Assembly (NCBI GenBank): GCA_020722575.1 | Contig: DYKN01000001.1 | Span: 62,001 to 126,000, forward strand | DNA from: Rikenella microfusus | Lineage (GTDB): Bacteria; Bacteroidota; Bacteroidia; Bacteroidales; VadinHA17 | Reading direction: 5' to 3' | DNA length: 64,000 nt | Part shown: positions 35,240 to 43,809 of the stretch, one piece after another | Layout: each line of letters starts with the position of its first letter | Numbering within the stretch: position 1 is the first letter of the stretch | The notes under the pieces: model-generated | What the model was told of the DNA's origin: nothing | The model's input: the letters and a program-made list of their open reading frames with translations, nothing else | Databases searched by the model: none | Made by a program: the position numbers and the translations under genes

Positions 35240-37897
35240 TTAATTAAGATAGTTTTCTTTAAACCAGATAAGATACCTTTCAGGATTTTTATCCTTTTCA
35301 AGCGCTTCAAGATTTTTACTTCCTATTATGAAAGAAAACATTTTAGCACCTGAAGTATTTCTAATTTCTTTTTCAATGTTGAAGTTACGGTAATAATCCA
35401 TAGCTTCATTCATGTCTTTGAAGCCTGAGACGGTGATTATGAGAAATTTGTTTTCAACAAGAGCGCCAGCAGTTCGGAAGTTTCTGTTGGTATAATTATC
35501 GATGTTATAACTGATCACATCAAATGTTGCCTGATTGATATTGAATGTCGGGTCCATTATGATCAGGGCAAACAGGTGCTGGGAATCTTTTTCCGGAGAG
35601 TAGATTTCCACTGCGATTTGTTTTTCTTCTTCGATTTTAAGTTCCGGGATTTCCTGATTAAGAAATGCAATCAGTTCCTGTGCTCTTGTTGCTTCAGGAG
35701 TTCCCGGCCATTTTCCCGTCACTTTGCCGAGTTCGTCTTTAAAAGCTTTCTCATTTTCAGTTCGAGCGATGCAGTAGCTTTTCAATAGCTGGAATTTGGG
35801 GGCCAGTTCGTGGCTACAATATTCCGAGAGACCTTTATTGCAGAGAGAAATAGCTGAGCTGAAATCTTCTTTTTGCCATGCCTCAAAGGCCTGTTCATAT
35901 AATTTTTCAGCTAATCGGGTTTCTTCAAATTTTCTGCTGAAGTAGGATGGGTCGGTAATAATTCTGGTATATTCACTTTCAGGGTATTTTTGAATCAGTT
36001 TCTGACGATAAATCTCTGATTTTATGTTGTTTGTTTCTTTGTGAATATTGTACAATGTATACAGTGTTTCTGATTCGAGGCTTGAGTCAGGGAAACGGTT
36101 AATTAGAGTTTCGAGTGTTTCGGAGGCTTTACTGGCGTCGGCAAAATTTTCGTAATATATTTTACCTGCTTCAAGAAGGGCAAGAGCAATCTTTTTATTT
36201 GAAAGTGTCATAAGAGAATCGTTAAGCGGGAGGTTTCGCAGGTAAAATTCCGGTTTTTTGTTATCATTTTCTGGGGGGATTTCATCTTTTCTGCTATTTC
36301 CATTTTGTTGCTGTTCATCAGTTACCTGAAAAGATGCTCTTGCTTTGTTTGCTCTTCTCCAGTTGTCTTCCAGCTTACGGTCACCCCATCTTCTTCTGAA
36401 TTCAGTTCTTCCGAAAGTCAGGGCTGCCTGGTTGTAAAAATACCATTTGCCCTCCTGTTCAATATTTGGTTGAAAACGTCTTTCATTCTCAAAGTATTGG
36501 CCAAGGTTGTAGGAAGTTCCCGGCGTTTGCCCGGCCGATATGGCTTCAGCTTCGGCACGGCGAACATCATCTATAATTGTTGCAATGAGAATATTCCTTT
36601 CCGCCGGGCTCATACGGGCCACTTTCTGCAGACTGTCTTCGCGCTGAATTATTAAGAGCTGACTAATCAGGGAATTAAGATTTCCAGCTTTGGTTTTTAC
36701 CGACTGGTAGTCAGGATATTTTTGATCAAGAAAAATAACGGCACTGTCGTAATATTTCCCGGCAAGAAGATAATCGGGAATTGAGAAATAGTAATCGGCA
36801 AGTGCCAGAAAAGCCTTGCCTTTCTGATTCTTGTTTGAAGTACTGCTTGAAGCAGATTTTTTAAAATATTCTCCAGCTTCTTTGTCCTTTCCCTCTTTTC
36901 TATAAAGCCCGGCAATGGTGTAATAAATAAGATCAAGATAATCACTATTTTTTGGACTTCTAATCATTTTCTCAAGCTCTTTGCGGATTCCTTCCGTTGT
37001 CCCCTGTGAAGGGTTGTAGGCACCTGCCAGATTGATTCTTGCATAAAATTCAACTTCATAAGGGGGATTCATTTTTATTACCTTTTTGTAGTAGAGTGCC
37101 GAACTGTTGTAATTGCCGATTTTTTCATACAATTGTGCCAGAAGATAAGTTAATCTGATTCTGTTTCTTTTGCCTGAAACATATTTCAGGGCTCTCTGGA
37201 GGTTCTCTGCTGCCTCATTGTAATTTTTCTGCCTGATGTCGAGGTCAGTTACAGTTGTGTAATATGTCGAAAGAATATGTTTTGACCTGATGTTAGAGAT
37301 ATCAGTTTCTTGCAGTATTCTTTTAGCTTCGTTAAAGTTTCCGGTTTCGGTGTAAGCTCTGGCAAGCCAGATTTTGGATTCCGTAATAACATCCCTGTTT
37401 GATGAGTAAGAAATATTATAACCGAGAGTTGATTTTGCTATTTCAAATTCATGCATATATAATCTTGCTTTACCCATCAAGAGATAGCTTTTTTCCACCC
37501 ATTCATTATATTCCTTACGATTGAGGAATTCTTCATTTTTTGGGTCAGGAAGGTTTTTTCCCCCCGATTCAGGTTTTGCCGTAATAGATTTAAGGGTAAT
37601 GATTTTTGAAGCTTTTTGAATAGCGATGTTCATATCGGATGTTGCAGTACGGGCTGCCTCGGGGTCGCTGTATTCAAAAACACGTAGTAATTCTGAATAG
37701 TCGTCTTTGTAAGCTCTGGTAATTTTTTCTTCACCTGCCTTGAAGCTTTCATTTGCATTGAAGTATATGTTGAATCGGGAGGTCAGACTATGATAAAAAC
37801 GAGTTGTGCTGGTGTTTTTTTCAACCGAGCATCCCACCAGAGTAACCAGCAGAAACATTACTGCTGATAATCGGTATTTTTTTTTGCCTTTGATCAA
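35240..37897 (-). CDS. porW: Type IX secretion TPR lipoprotein PorW/SprE
   Basis: 885 residues. The lipoprotein signal ends in lipobox LVGC (Cys23), followed by the family-specific FYHSLTSRFNIYFNANESFK. Multiple tetratricopeptide-like repeats cover the middle (for example ARAYTETGNFNEAKRIL, LAQLYEKIGNYNSSALYYKK), and the C-terminus has EKDSQHLFALI followed by a repeat of that domain type. PorW/SprE is needed for T9SS secretion and in P. gingivalis contacts the PorK/PorN ring and the translocon. Being next to porX places a structural and a regulatory T9SS gene in one operon, about 31 kb from gldKLMN. Confidence 0.9.
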   Translation of the reverse strand: MIKGKKKYRLSAVMFLLVTLVGCSVEKNTSTTRFYHSLTSRFNIYFNANESFKAGEEKITRAYKDDYSELLRVFEYSDPEAARTATSDMNIAIQKASKIITLKSITAKPESGGKNLPDPKNEEFLNRKEYNEWVEKSYLLMGKARLYMHEFEIAKSTLGYNISYSSNRDVITESKIWLARAYTETGNFNEAKRILQETDISNIRSKHILSTYYTTVTDLDIRQKNYNEAAENLQRALKYVSGKRNRIRLTYLLAQLYEKIGNYNSSALYYKKVIKMNPPYEVEFYARINLAGAYNPSQGTTEGIRKELEKMIRSPKNSDYLDLIYYTIAGLYRKEGKDKEAGEYFKKSASSSTSNKNQKGKAFLALADYYFSIPDYLLAGKYYDSAVIFLDQKYPDYQSVKTKAGNLNSLISQLLIIQREDSLQKVARMSPAERNILIATIIDDVRRAEAEAISAGQTPGTSYNLGQYFENERRFQPNIEQEGKWYFYNQAALTFGRTEFRRRWGDRKLEDNWRRANKARASFQVTDEQQQNGNSRKDEIPPENDNKKPEFYLRNLPLNDSLMTLSNKKIALALLEAGKIYYENFADASKASETLETLINRFPDSSLESETLYTLYNIHKETNNIKSEIYRQKLIQKYPESEYTRIITDPSYFSRKFEETRLAEKLYEQAFEAWQKEDFSSAISLCNKGLSEYCSHELAPKFQLLKSYCIARTENEKAFKDELGKVTGKWPGTPEATRAQELIAFLNQEIPELKIEEEKQIAVEIYSPEKDSQHLFALIIMDPTFNINQATFDVISYNIDNYTNRNFRTAGALVENKFLIITVSGFKDMNEAMDYYRNFNIEKEIRNTSGAKMFSFIIGSKNLEALEKDKNPERYLIWFKENYLN

Positions 37898-37976
37898 TAA
37901 AAGCTATTTTTACACTATAAACTGCCTGCACAGCTATATAGTATATTCTTATATAATAAAATCGGATATGATTATT

Positions 37977-38219
37977 TCAGTCGGCTGATATGACGCTTTT
38001 TATTTCAGGCACTTCCCTTACGATAGCCTGTTCCACTCCTGCCTTAAGTGTCTGCAGGCTGAATGGACAGCCGTAGCAGGCTCCCTGAAGGCGGACTTTG
38101 ACAACATTATCTTCGGTAATGTCAATAAGGGTTATATCGCCCCCGTCGGACTGCAAATAGGGTCTTATCTTATTAATTACTTTTATTACGCGGTCCCTGA
38201 GTTCAATTTTTTCTGTCAT
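37977..38219 (-). CDS. nfu: NifU C-terminal-domain (Nfu-type) Fe-S scaffold/carrier
   Basis: 80 residues, consisting of just the Nfu domain: INKIRPYLQSDGGDITLIDI and the cluster-binding CxxC at Cys48/Cys51 in QGACYGCPFS. Such proteins bind a 4Fe-4S cluster as a dimer and pass it to client enzymes. It lies five bases downstream of the mrp gene, whose product is also an Fe-S-trafficking ATPase, so they probably act together. Length is normal for stand-alone bacterial Nfu. Confidence 0.93.
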   Translation of the reverse strand: MTEKIELRDRVIKVINKIRPYLQSDGGDITLIDITEDNVVKVRLQGACYGCPFSLQTLKAGVEQAIVREVPEIKSVISAD

Positions 38220-38224
38220 AGTTT

Positions 38225-39331
38225 TTAATTTATTCTTACTCTTTCAGTTTGTTTCTGATTGGCATTCCGTTCGTTAACTTTTTCAACGACTTTTTCGGCA
38301 AGTAATATGAATGCCTCGGTAGAGGGATTATTATTATCGAGCACCACAGGCCTGCCATTATCACTACCCTCTCTGATACTCTGCACAAGGGGAATCTGTC
38401 CGAGCAATGGCACATTTAATTTTTCCGCAAGTACTTTACATCCTTCTTTTCCAAAAATATAATATTTATTTTCAGGGAGTTCGGCCGGTGTGAACCACGA
38501 CATGTTTTCGATGAGGCCTAGAACAGGGACATTAATTTTTTCGTTACGGAACATTGCTATCCCTTTGATGGCGTCAGCCACAGCCACTTCCTGAGGGGTG
38601 CTTACGATTAGCGCACCTGTTACAGGGACTTCCTGAACAAGAGTCAGGTGGATATCGCTTGTTCCCGGTGGCAAATCAATTATAAGAAAATCAAGGTCTC
38701 CCCACTCACCCATTGAAAGCATCTGTTTTAGAAAATTCGATGCCATAGGACCTCTCCAGACTACTGCATCATCCGGTTTAACGAAAAAACCAATTGAAAG
38801 CACCTTGATACCATATTTGTTAAGGGGAGTAATCATTTCCTTGCCGTTTTTATTTTTAACTTCAGGTCTGAAGTTCAGAGCACCAAGCATAAGGGGAGCT
38901 GAAGGACCAAAAATGTCGGCATCGAGCAGACCGGTTTTATATCCTTTCAAGGAAAGAGCAACAGCTAAGTTAAGTGCAATTGTTGATTTTCCAACACCTC
39001 CTTTGCCTGAGGCAACAGCAACAATGTTCTTCACTCCTGCCAGATTATCTTCATTATTTTCGGCTGATGGAGATTCAGGTTCATCTCTGGTGACCATTAT
39101 GATTTCTTTTATTACCGCATCAAATCCAAGTTCCTCTTTTATTACACGTACAATAGTGCTTTTTATTGATGTAAGAAAAGGGTCCTTTTGTTTTCCTGAA
39201 ACAAGGGTTATTGTTATCCCCGAATCATCTGAATCTATTTGTTGTACCATTCCAAGAGAGACAATATCGACCTTTTTCTCAGGATGTATGACTTTTTCAA
39301 GTGCTTTTTGTATAAGTGAAATAGAATACAT
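38225..39331 (-). CDS. mrp: Mrp/ApbC-type P-loop ATPase, lacking the usual CxxC
   Basis: 368 residues: an N-terminal MIP18/DUF59 domain (about 1-85) and a ParA-like ATPase domain with the deviant Walker A VASGKGGVGKST (about 109-120), DADIFGPSAPLMLG and LIIDLPPGTSD. Mrp proteins carry Fe-S clusters to apo-proteins. The CxxC that bridges the cluster between subunits in E. coli Mrp and Salmonella ApbC should follow ENMSWF, but here the sequence reads TPAELPENKYYIFG without cysteine. The adjacent Nfu protein does have a CxxC. A -7 element lies 26 bases upstream. Confidence 0.92.
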   Translation of the reverse strand: MYSISLIQKALEKVIHPEKKVDIVSLGMVQQIDSDDSGITITLVSGKQKDPFLTSIKSTIVRVIKEELGFDAVIKEIIMVTRDEPESPSAENNEDNLAGVKNIVAVASGKGGVGKSTIALNLAVALSLKGYKTGLLDADIFGPSAPLMLGALNFRPEVKNKNGKEMITPLNKYGIKVLSIGFFVKPDDAVVWRGPMASNFLKQMLSMGEWGDLDFLIIDLPPGTSDIHLTLVQEVPVTGALIVSTPQEVAVADAIKGIAMFRNEKINVPVLGLIENMSWFTPAELPENKYYIFGKEGCKVLAEKLNVPLLGQIPLVQSIREGSDNGRPVVLDNNNPSTEAFILLAEKVVEKVNERNANQKQTERVRIN

Positions 39332-39356
39332 TGTTTTTTTACTATTTAAATGATTG

Positions 39357-39364
39357 CAAATTTA
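39357..39364 (-). promoter_or_regulatory. Candidate -7 element for mrp-nfu
   Basis: On the minus strand TAAATTTG fits TAnnTTTG and is followed by C. It lies 26 bases upstream of the mrp start in a 50-base gap, so mrp-nfu could have its own promoter despite facing the same way as the genes above. Confidence 0.38.
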
Positions 39365-39381
39365 CAGAATTTCGTACAAAG

Positions 39382-39744
39382 TCAAAAATTATTGTTTTTC
39401 AATTCCTTCAGAGGGTCCCAGAATTTTTCCGCGAAATTAATTATCCGGTCGTTTTCAACTCTGATTCCTTCATTTTCGAGTAGTTGTTGCATGAGGCCCG
39501 GCGTTCCGAAATGATGTTTTCCTGTAAGTAACCCGTTACGGTTTACCACTCTGTGAGCAGGGACAAAAGAGTTGGAGATGTGGGAGGCATTGAGGGCCCA
39601 TCCAACCATCCTTGATGACCTGCTGGTACCAAGGAAACGAGCTATTGCCCCATATGATGTAACCCTTCCGGGAGGTATCAACCTCACTACTTCGTAAACC
39701 TTCTCAAAGAAATGTTTATTTTCAGTATTTAAGTTACGTCTCAT
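39382..39744 (-). CDS. Alkyltransferase-like protein (MGMT family without active-site Cys)
   Basis: 120 residues corresponding to the DNA-binding domain of O6-alkylguanine transferases: VRLIPPGRVTSYGAIAR, SSRMVGWALNAS and VPAHRVVNRNG. The active-site PCHR is PAHR, with Ala63 in place of the acceptor cysteine, so it cannot take the alkyl group. Alkyltransferase-like proteins bind O6-alkylguanine lesions and direct them to nucleotide excision repair; E. coli Atl has PWHR and the Thermus protein is recalled as PAHR. The helix-turn-helix and the Arg finger are kept. The start overlaps the end of trmB by 11 bases. Confidence 0.88.
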   Translation of the reverse strand: MRRNLNTENKHFFEKVYEVVRLIPPGRVTSYGAIARFLGTSRSSRMVGWALNASHISNSFVPAHRVVNRNGLLTGKHHFGTPGLMQQLLENEGIRVENDRIINFAEKFWDPLKELKNNNF

Positions 39745-40432
39745 ATTCTATTATTTCCCTGTTCTTATCAAGCCTGAATGAAAGATAATGAATTTTTTTG
39801 CCTTCTTTCAGGAACCCTTCTTCGTAGAAAGTTTTCAGGGTCAGTATTTCATCGCCGGGGTAGTCGGAGTAAATATCAGTGGAAGATGCTAATGTTTCAA
39901 GAGCATTTTTTGAAACAAGGCAAAGTGTATATTCGTATAATAAATAATTATCTGTCTTTAGATGGATAAGTCCCCTGTCTTTCAGAAAGGTTCTGTATTT
40001 ATTAAGAAATGGGGGGCTTGTAAGCCTACGATTTACGCTTCTTCTTTTTTCATGAGGGTCGGGGAAGGTCAGCCATATTTCATCAACCTCATCTTCAGCA
40101 AAGAAAGAGGTTATGAATTCGATACGTGTTCTTATGAAAAGAACGTTGGTCAGTTTTTTTTCAAAAGCACTTTTTGCACCTTTCCATATCCGTGCACCTT
40201 TTATATCGATTCCGATGAAATTTTTATAAGGCATTTTTTCGGCCAGTCCTACAGTATATTCTCCTTTCCCACAACCAAGCTCAACAGTAATGGGATTATT
40301 GTTCATGAAATAGTTCTGCTTCCATAAGCCTTTTAAGGGATGAGGTTGTTCTCTTGCAAAAATGTTATCGGGTTCGATGACATTGCCGAACGTTTTAATT
40401 TCTGCCCAGCGTGCCAGTTTATTTTTTCCCAC
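39734..40432 (-). CDS. trmB: tRNA (guanine-N7-)-methyltransferase
   Basis: 232 residues with the class I SAM fold: VELGCGKGEYTVGLAE (SAM-binding), NFIGIDIKGARIWKGA, and the TrmB-specific DEIWLTFPDPHEKRR with its catalytic-site Asp/Pro cluster. It methylates G46 in the tRNA variable loop. The gene lies 14 bases downstream of gldH and overlaps the alkyltransferase-like gene by 11 bases. Confidence 0.95.
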   Translation of the reverse strand: MGKNKLARWAEIKTFGNVIEPDNIFAREQPHPLKGLWKQNYFMNNNPITVELGCGKGEYTVGLAEKMPYKNFIGIDIKGARIWKGAKSAFEKKLTNVLFIRTRIEFITSFFAEDEVDEIWLTFPDPHEKRRSVNRRLTSPPFLNKYRTFLKDRGLIHLKTDNYLLYEYTLCLVSKNALETLASSTDIYSDYPGDEILTLKTFYEEGFLKEGKKIHYLSFRLDKNREIIEYET

Positions 40433-40446
40433 AGTTGCAAGGTTTT

Positions 40447-40938
40447 TTAATTTTTAACCATTCCGGTCTTTTCAATGCGTAGCCCCACATCGTGTATTCC
40501 TTTAAGATCGGTGGTTCTCATGCCATGTCTTATCGTGAACGTATATATTCCTTTTTCGGGGAAAAAGATTTTTTCCCGGAAACGGAGGTCTGTCTCACGC
40601 AGGTTGCCAAAACCTCTTCCATATCTTCTCCCGTGAGCATCAGCGAGCAAGTATTCGACCGTATCGGTTATTTTTTTACCTGAAGGAGATTTAGTTGTAA
40701 TAAAAAGCCAGATGTTCTGAAAAGGATATTCAACGTCTGACCGAAGTGTGATAAAAATATTATTCAGCGTGGTTGTATCTGTGATTTCGGGTGAGAAAAC
40801 CGTCACGTTACCTGACGACCATGTTTCATCAGGTATTTTGATAAACTCGGAATATATAATGGATTTATCGCAGCCGACTGTTAAAAAAATTGATAAAAGA
40901 AATAAATATTTAAATTGTTTAATTGTTCTTTTTATCAT
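40447..40938 (-). CDS. gldH: Gliding motility lipoprotein GldH
   Basis: Start at 40938 (163 residues), which opens a lipoprotein signal with lipobox TVGC (Cys23); the frame extends 30 codons upstream inside the ricT-like gene, but those residues are lysine-rich and not family-like. Mature sequence matches GldH: EFIKIPDETWSSGNVTVFSP, RSDVEYPFQNIWLFI, YTFTIRHGMRTTDLKGIHDVG. GldH is an outer-membrane-associated lipoprotein required for gliding and T9SS-linked traits in Flavobacterium, and it is also found in non-gliding Bacteroidales. The start overlaps the end of the ricT-like gene by 20 bases. Confidence 0.9.
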   Translation of the reverse strand: MIKRTIKQFKYLFLLSIFLTVGCDKSIIYSEFIKIPDETWSSGNVTVFSPEITDTTTLNNIFITLRSDVEYPFQNIWLFITTKSPSGKKITDTVEYLLADAHGRRYGRGFGNLRETDLRFREKIFFPEKGIYTFTIRHGMRTTDLKGIHDVGLRIEKTGMVKN

Positions 40939-42076
40939 TATATCTTTTTCTTTTTTTTTGTCGCATTTTCTGCTGATTTTGTTCAGATTTTTCTTTATGG
41001 AGCCTGTCGAAGCGTGTGATGCTTTCACTTTCTAGAAGGTCCTGTGAGGTAAAAGATGTTTCTGTTGTCTCTTCAGGAGAAAAAATGTATTCAGGTTTAA
41101 TGCCTTTTTTGTTAAGTTCCTGAATTTCTTTTACTCTTTCAACAGGAATTGCGATCATATTAAGAGATGAATCGGGTTCTGTTGAATACCAGAAGAGTGA
41201 TTTATGTACTTCTGTTTTCTGAAAGTATAGAGTTTGGTTTGCTAATTCAAGCGGAATGTCTTTTAGCGGGAAATCTTTCTGAGCATTGATATAGCAGTCG
41301 AATTCATAAGTGAGGCAGCATTTAAGTTTGCCACACTGGCCTGCTAGTTTTTGCGGATTAAGGGTTAGTTCCTGATATTTGGCGTGAGATGTTGTTACTG
41401 AACGGAAATTTGTAATAAAGGTTGAGCAACAGAGTTCTCTTCCGCATGAGCCTAAACCTCCAATTCTTCCGGCCTCCTGGCGGGCTCCTATCTGGCGCAT
41501 CTCAATTCTCACCTTGAACTCTTCGGCAAGTATCTTTATTAATTGTCGGAAATCAACCCTTTCATCGGCGATGTAGTAAAAAATAGCTTTTGTTTTATCG
41601 CCCTGGTATTCTACATCGCTAATTTTCATGTTAAGCTTAAGATCTTCGACAATTTTTCTTGATTTAAGCATTGCAGGTATTTCAAGCTTTTTGGCTTCTT
41701 CCCATTTCTCGATGTCAACCGGTTTGGCTTTGCGGTAAATTTTTTTCATCTCATCGAGTGATGTGTTTATTCTCATCCTCCTCATCTGTTCGAATACGAG
41801 AGGACCTGTGAGGGATACCCTTCCGATATCATGACCGGGCGAAGCCTCAACCGCTACAATGTCACCCGGTTCAAGCCTTAAATTGTTGACATTTCTGTAA
41901 AATCCCTTCCTGGTATTTTTAAATCTTATCTCAACAATTTCATTTTCGGTCACTCTCTCCGGAAGATTCTTAAGCCAGTTGAAGGTATCGAGTTTGTTAC
42001 ATCCAGGGCAGTATTTAATATCAGGCATATTGGTTGAAATGTCTGATTTTAAGTCGAATTCACCAAATTCTTCCAT
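40919..42076 (-). CDS. ricT: PSP1 domain protein (RicT/YaaT-like)
   Basis: 385 residues. The PSP1 core (about 90-270) has EPGDIVAVEASPGHDIG, FKVRIEMRQIGARQEAG and the cysteine-rich GLGSCGRELCCSTF and QCGKLKCCLTYE. An extra CPGC lies near the N-terminus, and the last about 35 residues are a highly charged Lys/Glu tail. RicT in Bacillus forms an Fe-S-containing complex that controls RNase Y and development; the function in Bacteroidota is not known. It lies 74 bases downstream of holB, as YaaT is near holB in Firmicutes, and overlaps gldH. Confidence 0.88.
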   Translation of the reverse strand: MEEFGEFDLKSDISTNMPDIKYCPGCNKLDTFNWLKNLPERVTENEIVEIRFKNTRKGFYRNVNNLRLEPGDIVAVEASPGHDIGRVSLTGPLVFEQMRRMRINTSLDEMKKIYRKAKPVDIEKWEEAKKLEIPAMLKSRKIVEDLKLNMKISDVEYQGDKTKAIFYYIADERVDFRQLIKILAEEFKVRIEMRQIGARQEAGRIGGLGSCGRELCCSTFITNFRSVTTSHAKYQELTLNPQKLAGQCGKLKCCLTYEFDCYINAQKDFPLKDIPLELANQTLYFQKTEVHKSLFWYSTEPDSSLNMIAIPVERVKEIQELNKKGIKPEYIFSPEETTETSFTSQDLLESESITRFDRLHKEKSEQNQQKMRQKKRKRYNDKKNN

Positions 42077-42150
42077 CTTCTTAGCGCTTACCTTTCAATT
42101 TGATGTGCAAAGGTAATGAATTGTCATGACAAAACAATTCAGTCTGATAC

Positions 42151-43284
42151 TCAGCGGATATATCGTGCAACTTTTATCGCAAGATCAAGAAAAATAAGTC
42201 GGGCATAGCCATTGGCTTCAATATGCTGGAATGCGAGATTAAATTCATCGGCCAGAAGTCTGCATTTTTCAGGAGTTATGAAGGTATGAAATTTTTCTGA
42301 AAAGGAAGCTTCCTCTTCTGAAAGGAAGACCATTTCGTTACGGAGCTGATTAAGAAACAGCATAAGGTTTTCTCTGAGCAGCCGCAGAGAGTAATCAAGG
42401 AAATTTTTCTGGGCTTCTTTTCCTGACGAAGCCAGCTTTTCAGCCCATTGAATGAGCGACAGGATATCTCTTTTCCATGCAAGGCGCATCAGATTACGGA
42501 AATTTTCAAGATTATTGATAACCGATTCATCCTTCTCGGTAATGTTTATTGCCTTTATAAGGTCTCCGCGTGCAAGAAGGGCAATTTCGGTTGCTTCACT
42601 TTCAGTTTTTCCGTAAACACTTCTAAGATAGCTTTTTATTTCATCATTGCTGAACGGAGGTATTTTTACCATCTGGCATCTCGAAAGAATAGTTGGCAGG
42701 ATTTTGTCGGGTTCATCACTAACCAACAGGAAGAGTGTATTCTCAGGAGGTTCCTCAATTATTTTCAGCAGTTTGTTTGCCGAGGTCTGATTCATTTTCT
42801 CAGGATGCCAGATAATCATTATTTTATGATTTGCCTCATAGGGTTTCAGCGAGAGTTTCCTGATAATTTCCGATGATTCGGCAGTATAAATCATTCCCTG
42901 CCCCGATTCTTCATTACCTATTTCAATATACCAATCGTTAATACTTCTGTATGGAGAATCGCTTATAAAGGTTCTCCACTGAGGCAGGAAATCATTACTT
43001 AAAGGTTCATCCGAACTATTTTTTTTTCTGATAACTGGAAACACATAGTGAAGGTCGGGGTGAATCATTTTTTCATGTTTCACGCACGACTTACAGGTGT
43101 TACAGGAATCAGTTTCCTGCCTGTTTTCACAGTGTATGAACCTTGCAAATGCAAGTGCCAGCGCAAGGGAACCGTATCCTTCAGGACCTGCAAAAAGCTG
43201 AGCATGACTCACCCGTCCCTCAGTTACAGAGCCAATTAGCTTTTTAATCAATTCATTATGACCTGGTATCCTTGTAAAATTCAT
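42151..43284 (-). CDS. holB: DNA polymerase III delta' subunit (clamp loader)
   Basis: 377 residues of AAA+ clamp-loader fold. QLFAGPEGYGSLALALAFAR replaces a working P-loop (no GKT), as expected for delta'. A C4 zinc module lies near 50-70 (CENRQ, CNTCKSC), followed by HPDLHYVFPV, NQTSANKLLKIIEEPPENT and LSRCQMVK with the sensor region. It is the stator of the clamp loader that places the sliding clamp at replication forks. It precedes the ricT-like gene and follows tpx by 27 bases. Confidence 0.9.
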   Translation of the reverse strand: MNFTRIPGHNELIKKLIGSVTEGRVSHAQLFAGPEGYGSLALALAFARFIHCENRQETDSCNTCKSCVKHEKMIHPDLHYVFPVIRKKNSSDEPLSNDFLPQWRTFISDSPYRSINDWYIEIGNEESGQGMIYTAESSEIIRKLSLKPYEANHKIMIIWHPEKMNQTSANKLLKIIEEPPENTLFLLVSDEPDKILPTILSRCQMVKIPPFSNDEIKSYLRSVYGKTESEATEIALLARGDLIKAINITEKDESVINNLENFRNLMRLAWKRDILSLIQWAEKLASSGKEAQKNFLDYSLRLLRENLMLFLNQLRNEMVFLSEEEASFSEKFHTFITPEKCRLLADEFNLAFQHIEANGYARLIFLDLAIKVARYIR

Positions 43285-43311
43285 TTATTATTTTAAGAGT
43301 TTATCCTGAAT

Positions 43312-43809
43312 TTATAAAACTGCAAGAGCAGCCTCATAATCGGGTTCCATAGTTATTTCAGGCACCTGCTGGGTGTATAATACAGTTCCGTCGTTATCAA
43401 TAACTACCACACATCTTGAATAGAGACCAGCCAGAGGCCCTGTGGTTATTTCAACACCGTAATTTTTGCCAAAAACTGTATCACGAAAACCTGACAGCGT
43501 AATGACATTTTTTATTCCTTCAGTCGAGCAGAAACGACTATGCGCAAAAGGGAGGTCCTTTGAAATTGCCAGAACAAGTACGTTTTTTTTATCTGCTGCA
43601 AGATTGTTAAATTTCCTGACAGAAGTTGCACACACTGAAGTATCAAGACTCGGAAAAATATTGAGAAGAACCTTTTTCCCTGAAGCATCAGAAAGTGAAA
43701 AATCAGAAAGATCACTTTTTACAAGCTTGAAATCAGGAGCCTTTGTGCCTTTCAACGGGAGCTCACCATAAGTGTTCACCGGAGTGCCTTTTAAAGTAAT
43801 TGTTGCCAT
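43312..43809 (-). CDS. tpx: Thiol peroxidase (Tpx, atypical 2-Cys peroxiredoxin)
   Basis: Start at 43809 gives 165 residues beginning MATITLKGTPVNTYG, the standard Tpx N-terminus; an ATG three codons earlier is less likely. Peroxidatic Cys60 is in PSLDTSVCATSV and resolving Cys94 in SRFCSTEG, the spacing of an intramolecular disulfide Tpx. It reduces peroxides with thioredoxin. It heads the minus-strand stretch that runs to nfu; the 282-base gap to pgk is AT-rich and holds divergent promoter sequence. Confidence 0.96.
   Translation of the reverse strand: MATITLKGTPVNTYGELPLKGTKAPDFKLVKSDLSDFSLSDASGKKVLLNIFPSLDTSVCATSVRKFNNLAADKKNVLVLAISKDLPFAHSRFCSTEGIKNVITLSGFRDTVFGKNYGVEITTGPLAGLYSRCVVVIDNDGTVLYTQQVPEITMEPDYEAALAVL

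Noticed and set aside
40939..41028. Extended N-terminus of GldH
   Set aside because: The added 30 residues are lysine-rich, lie inside the ricT-like gene and would place the lipoprotein signal internally.
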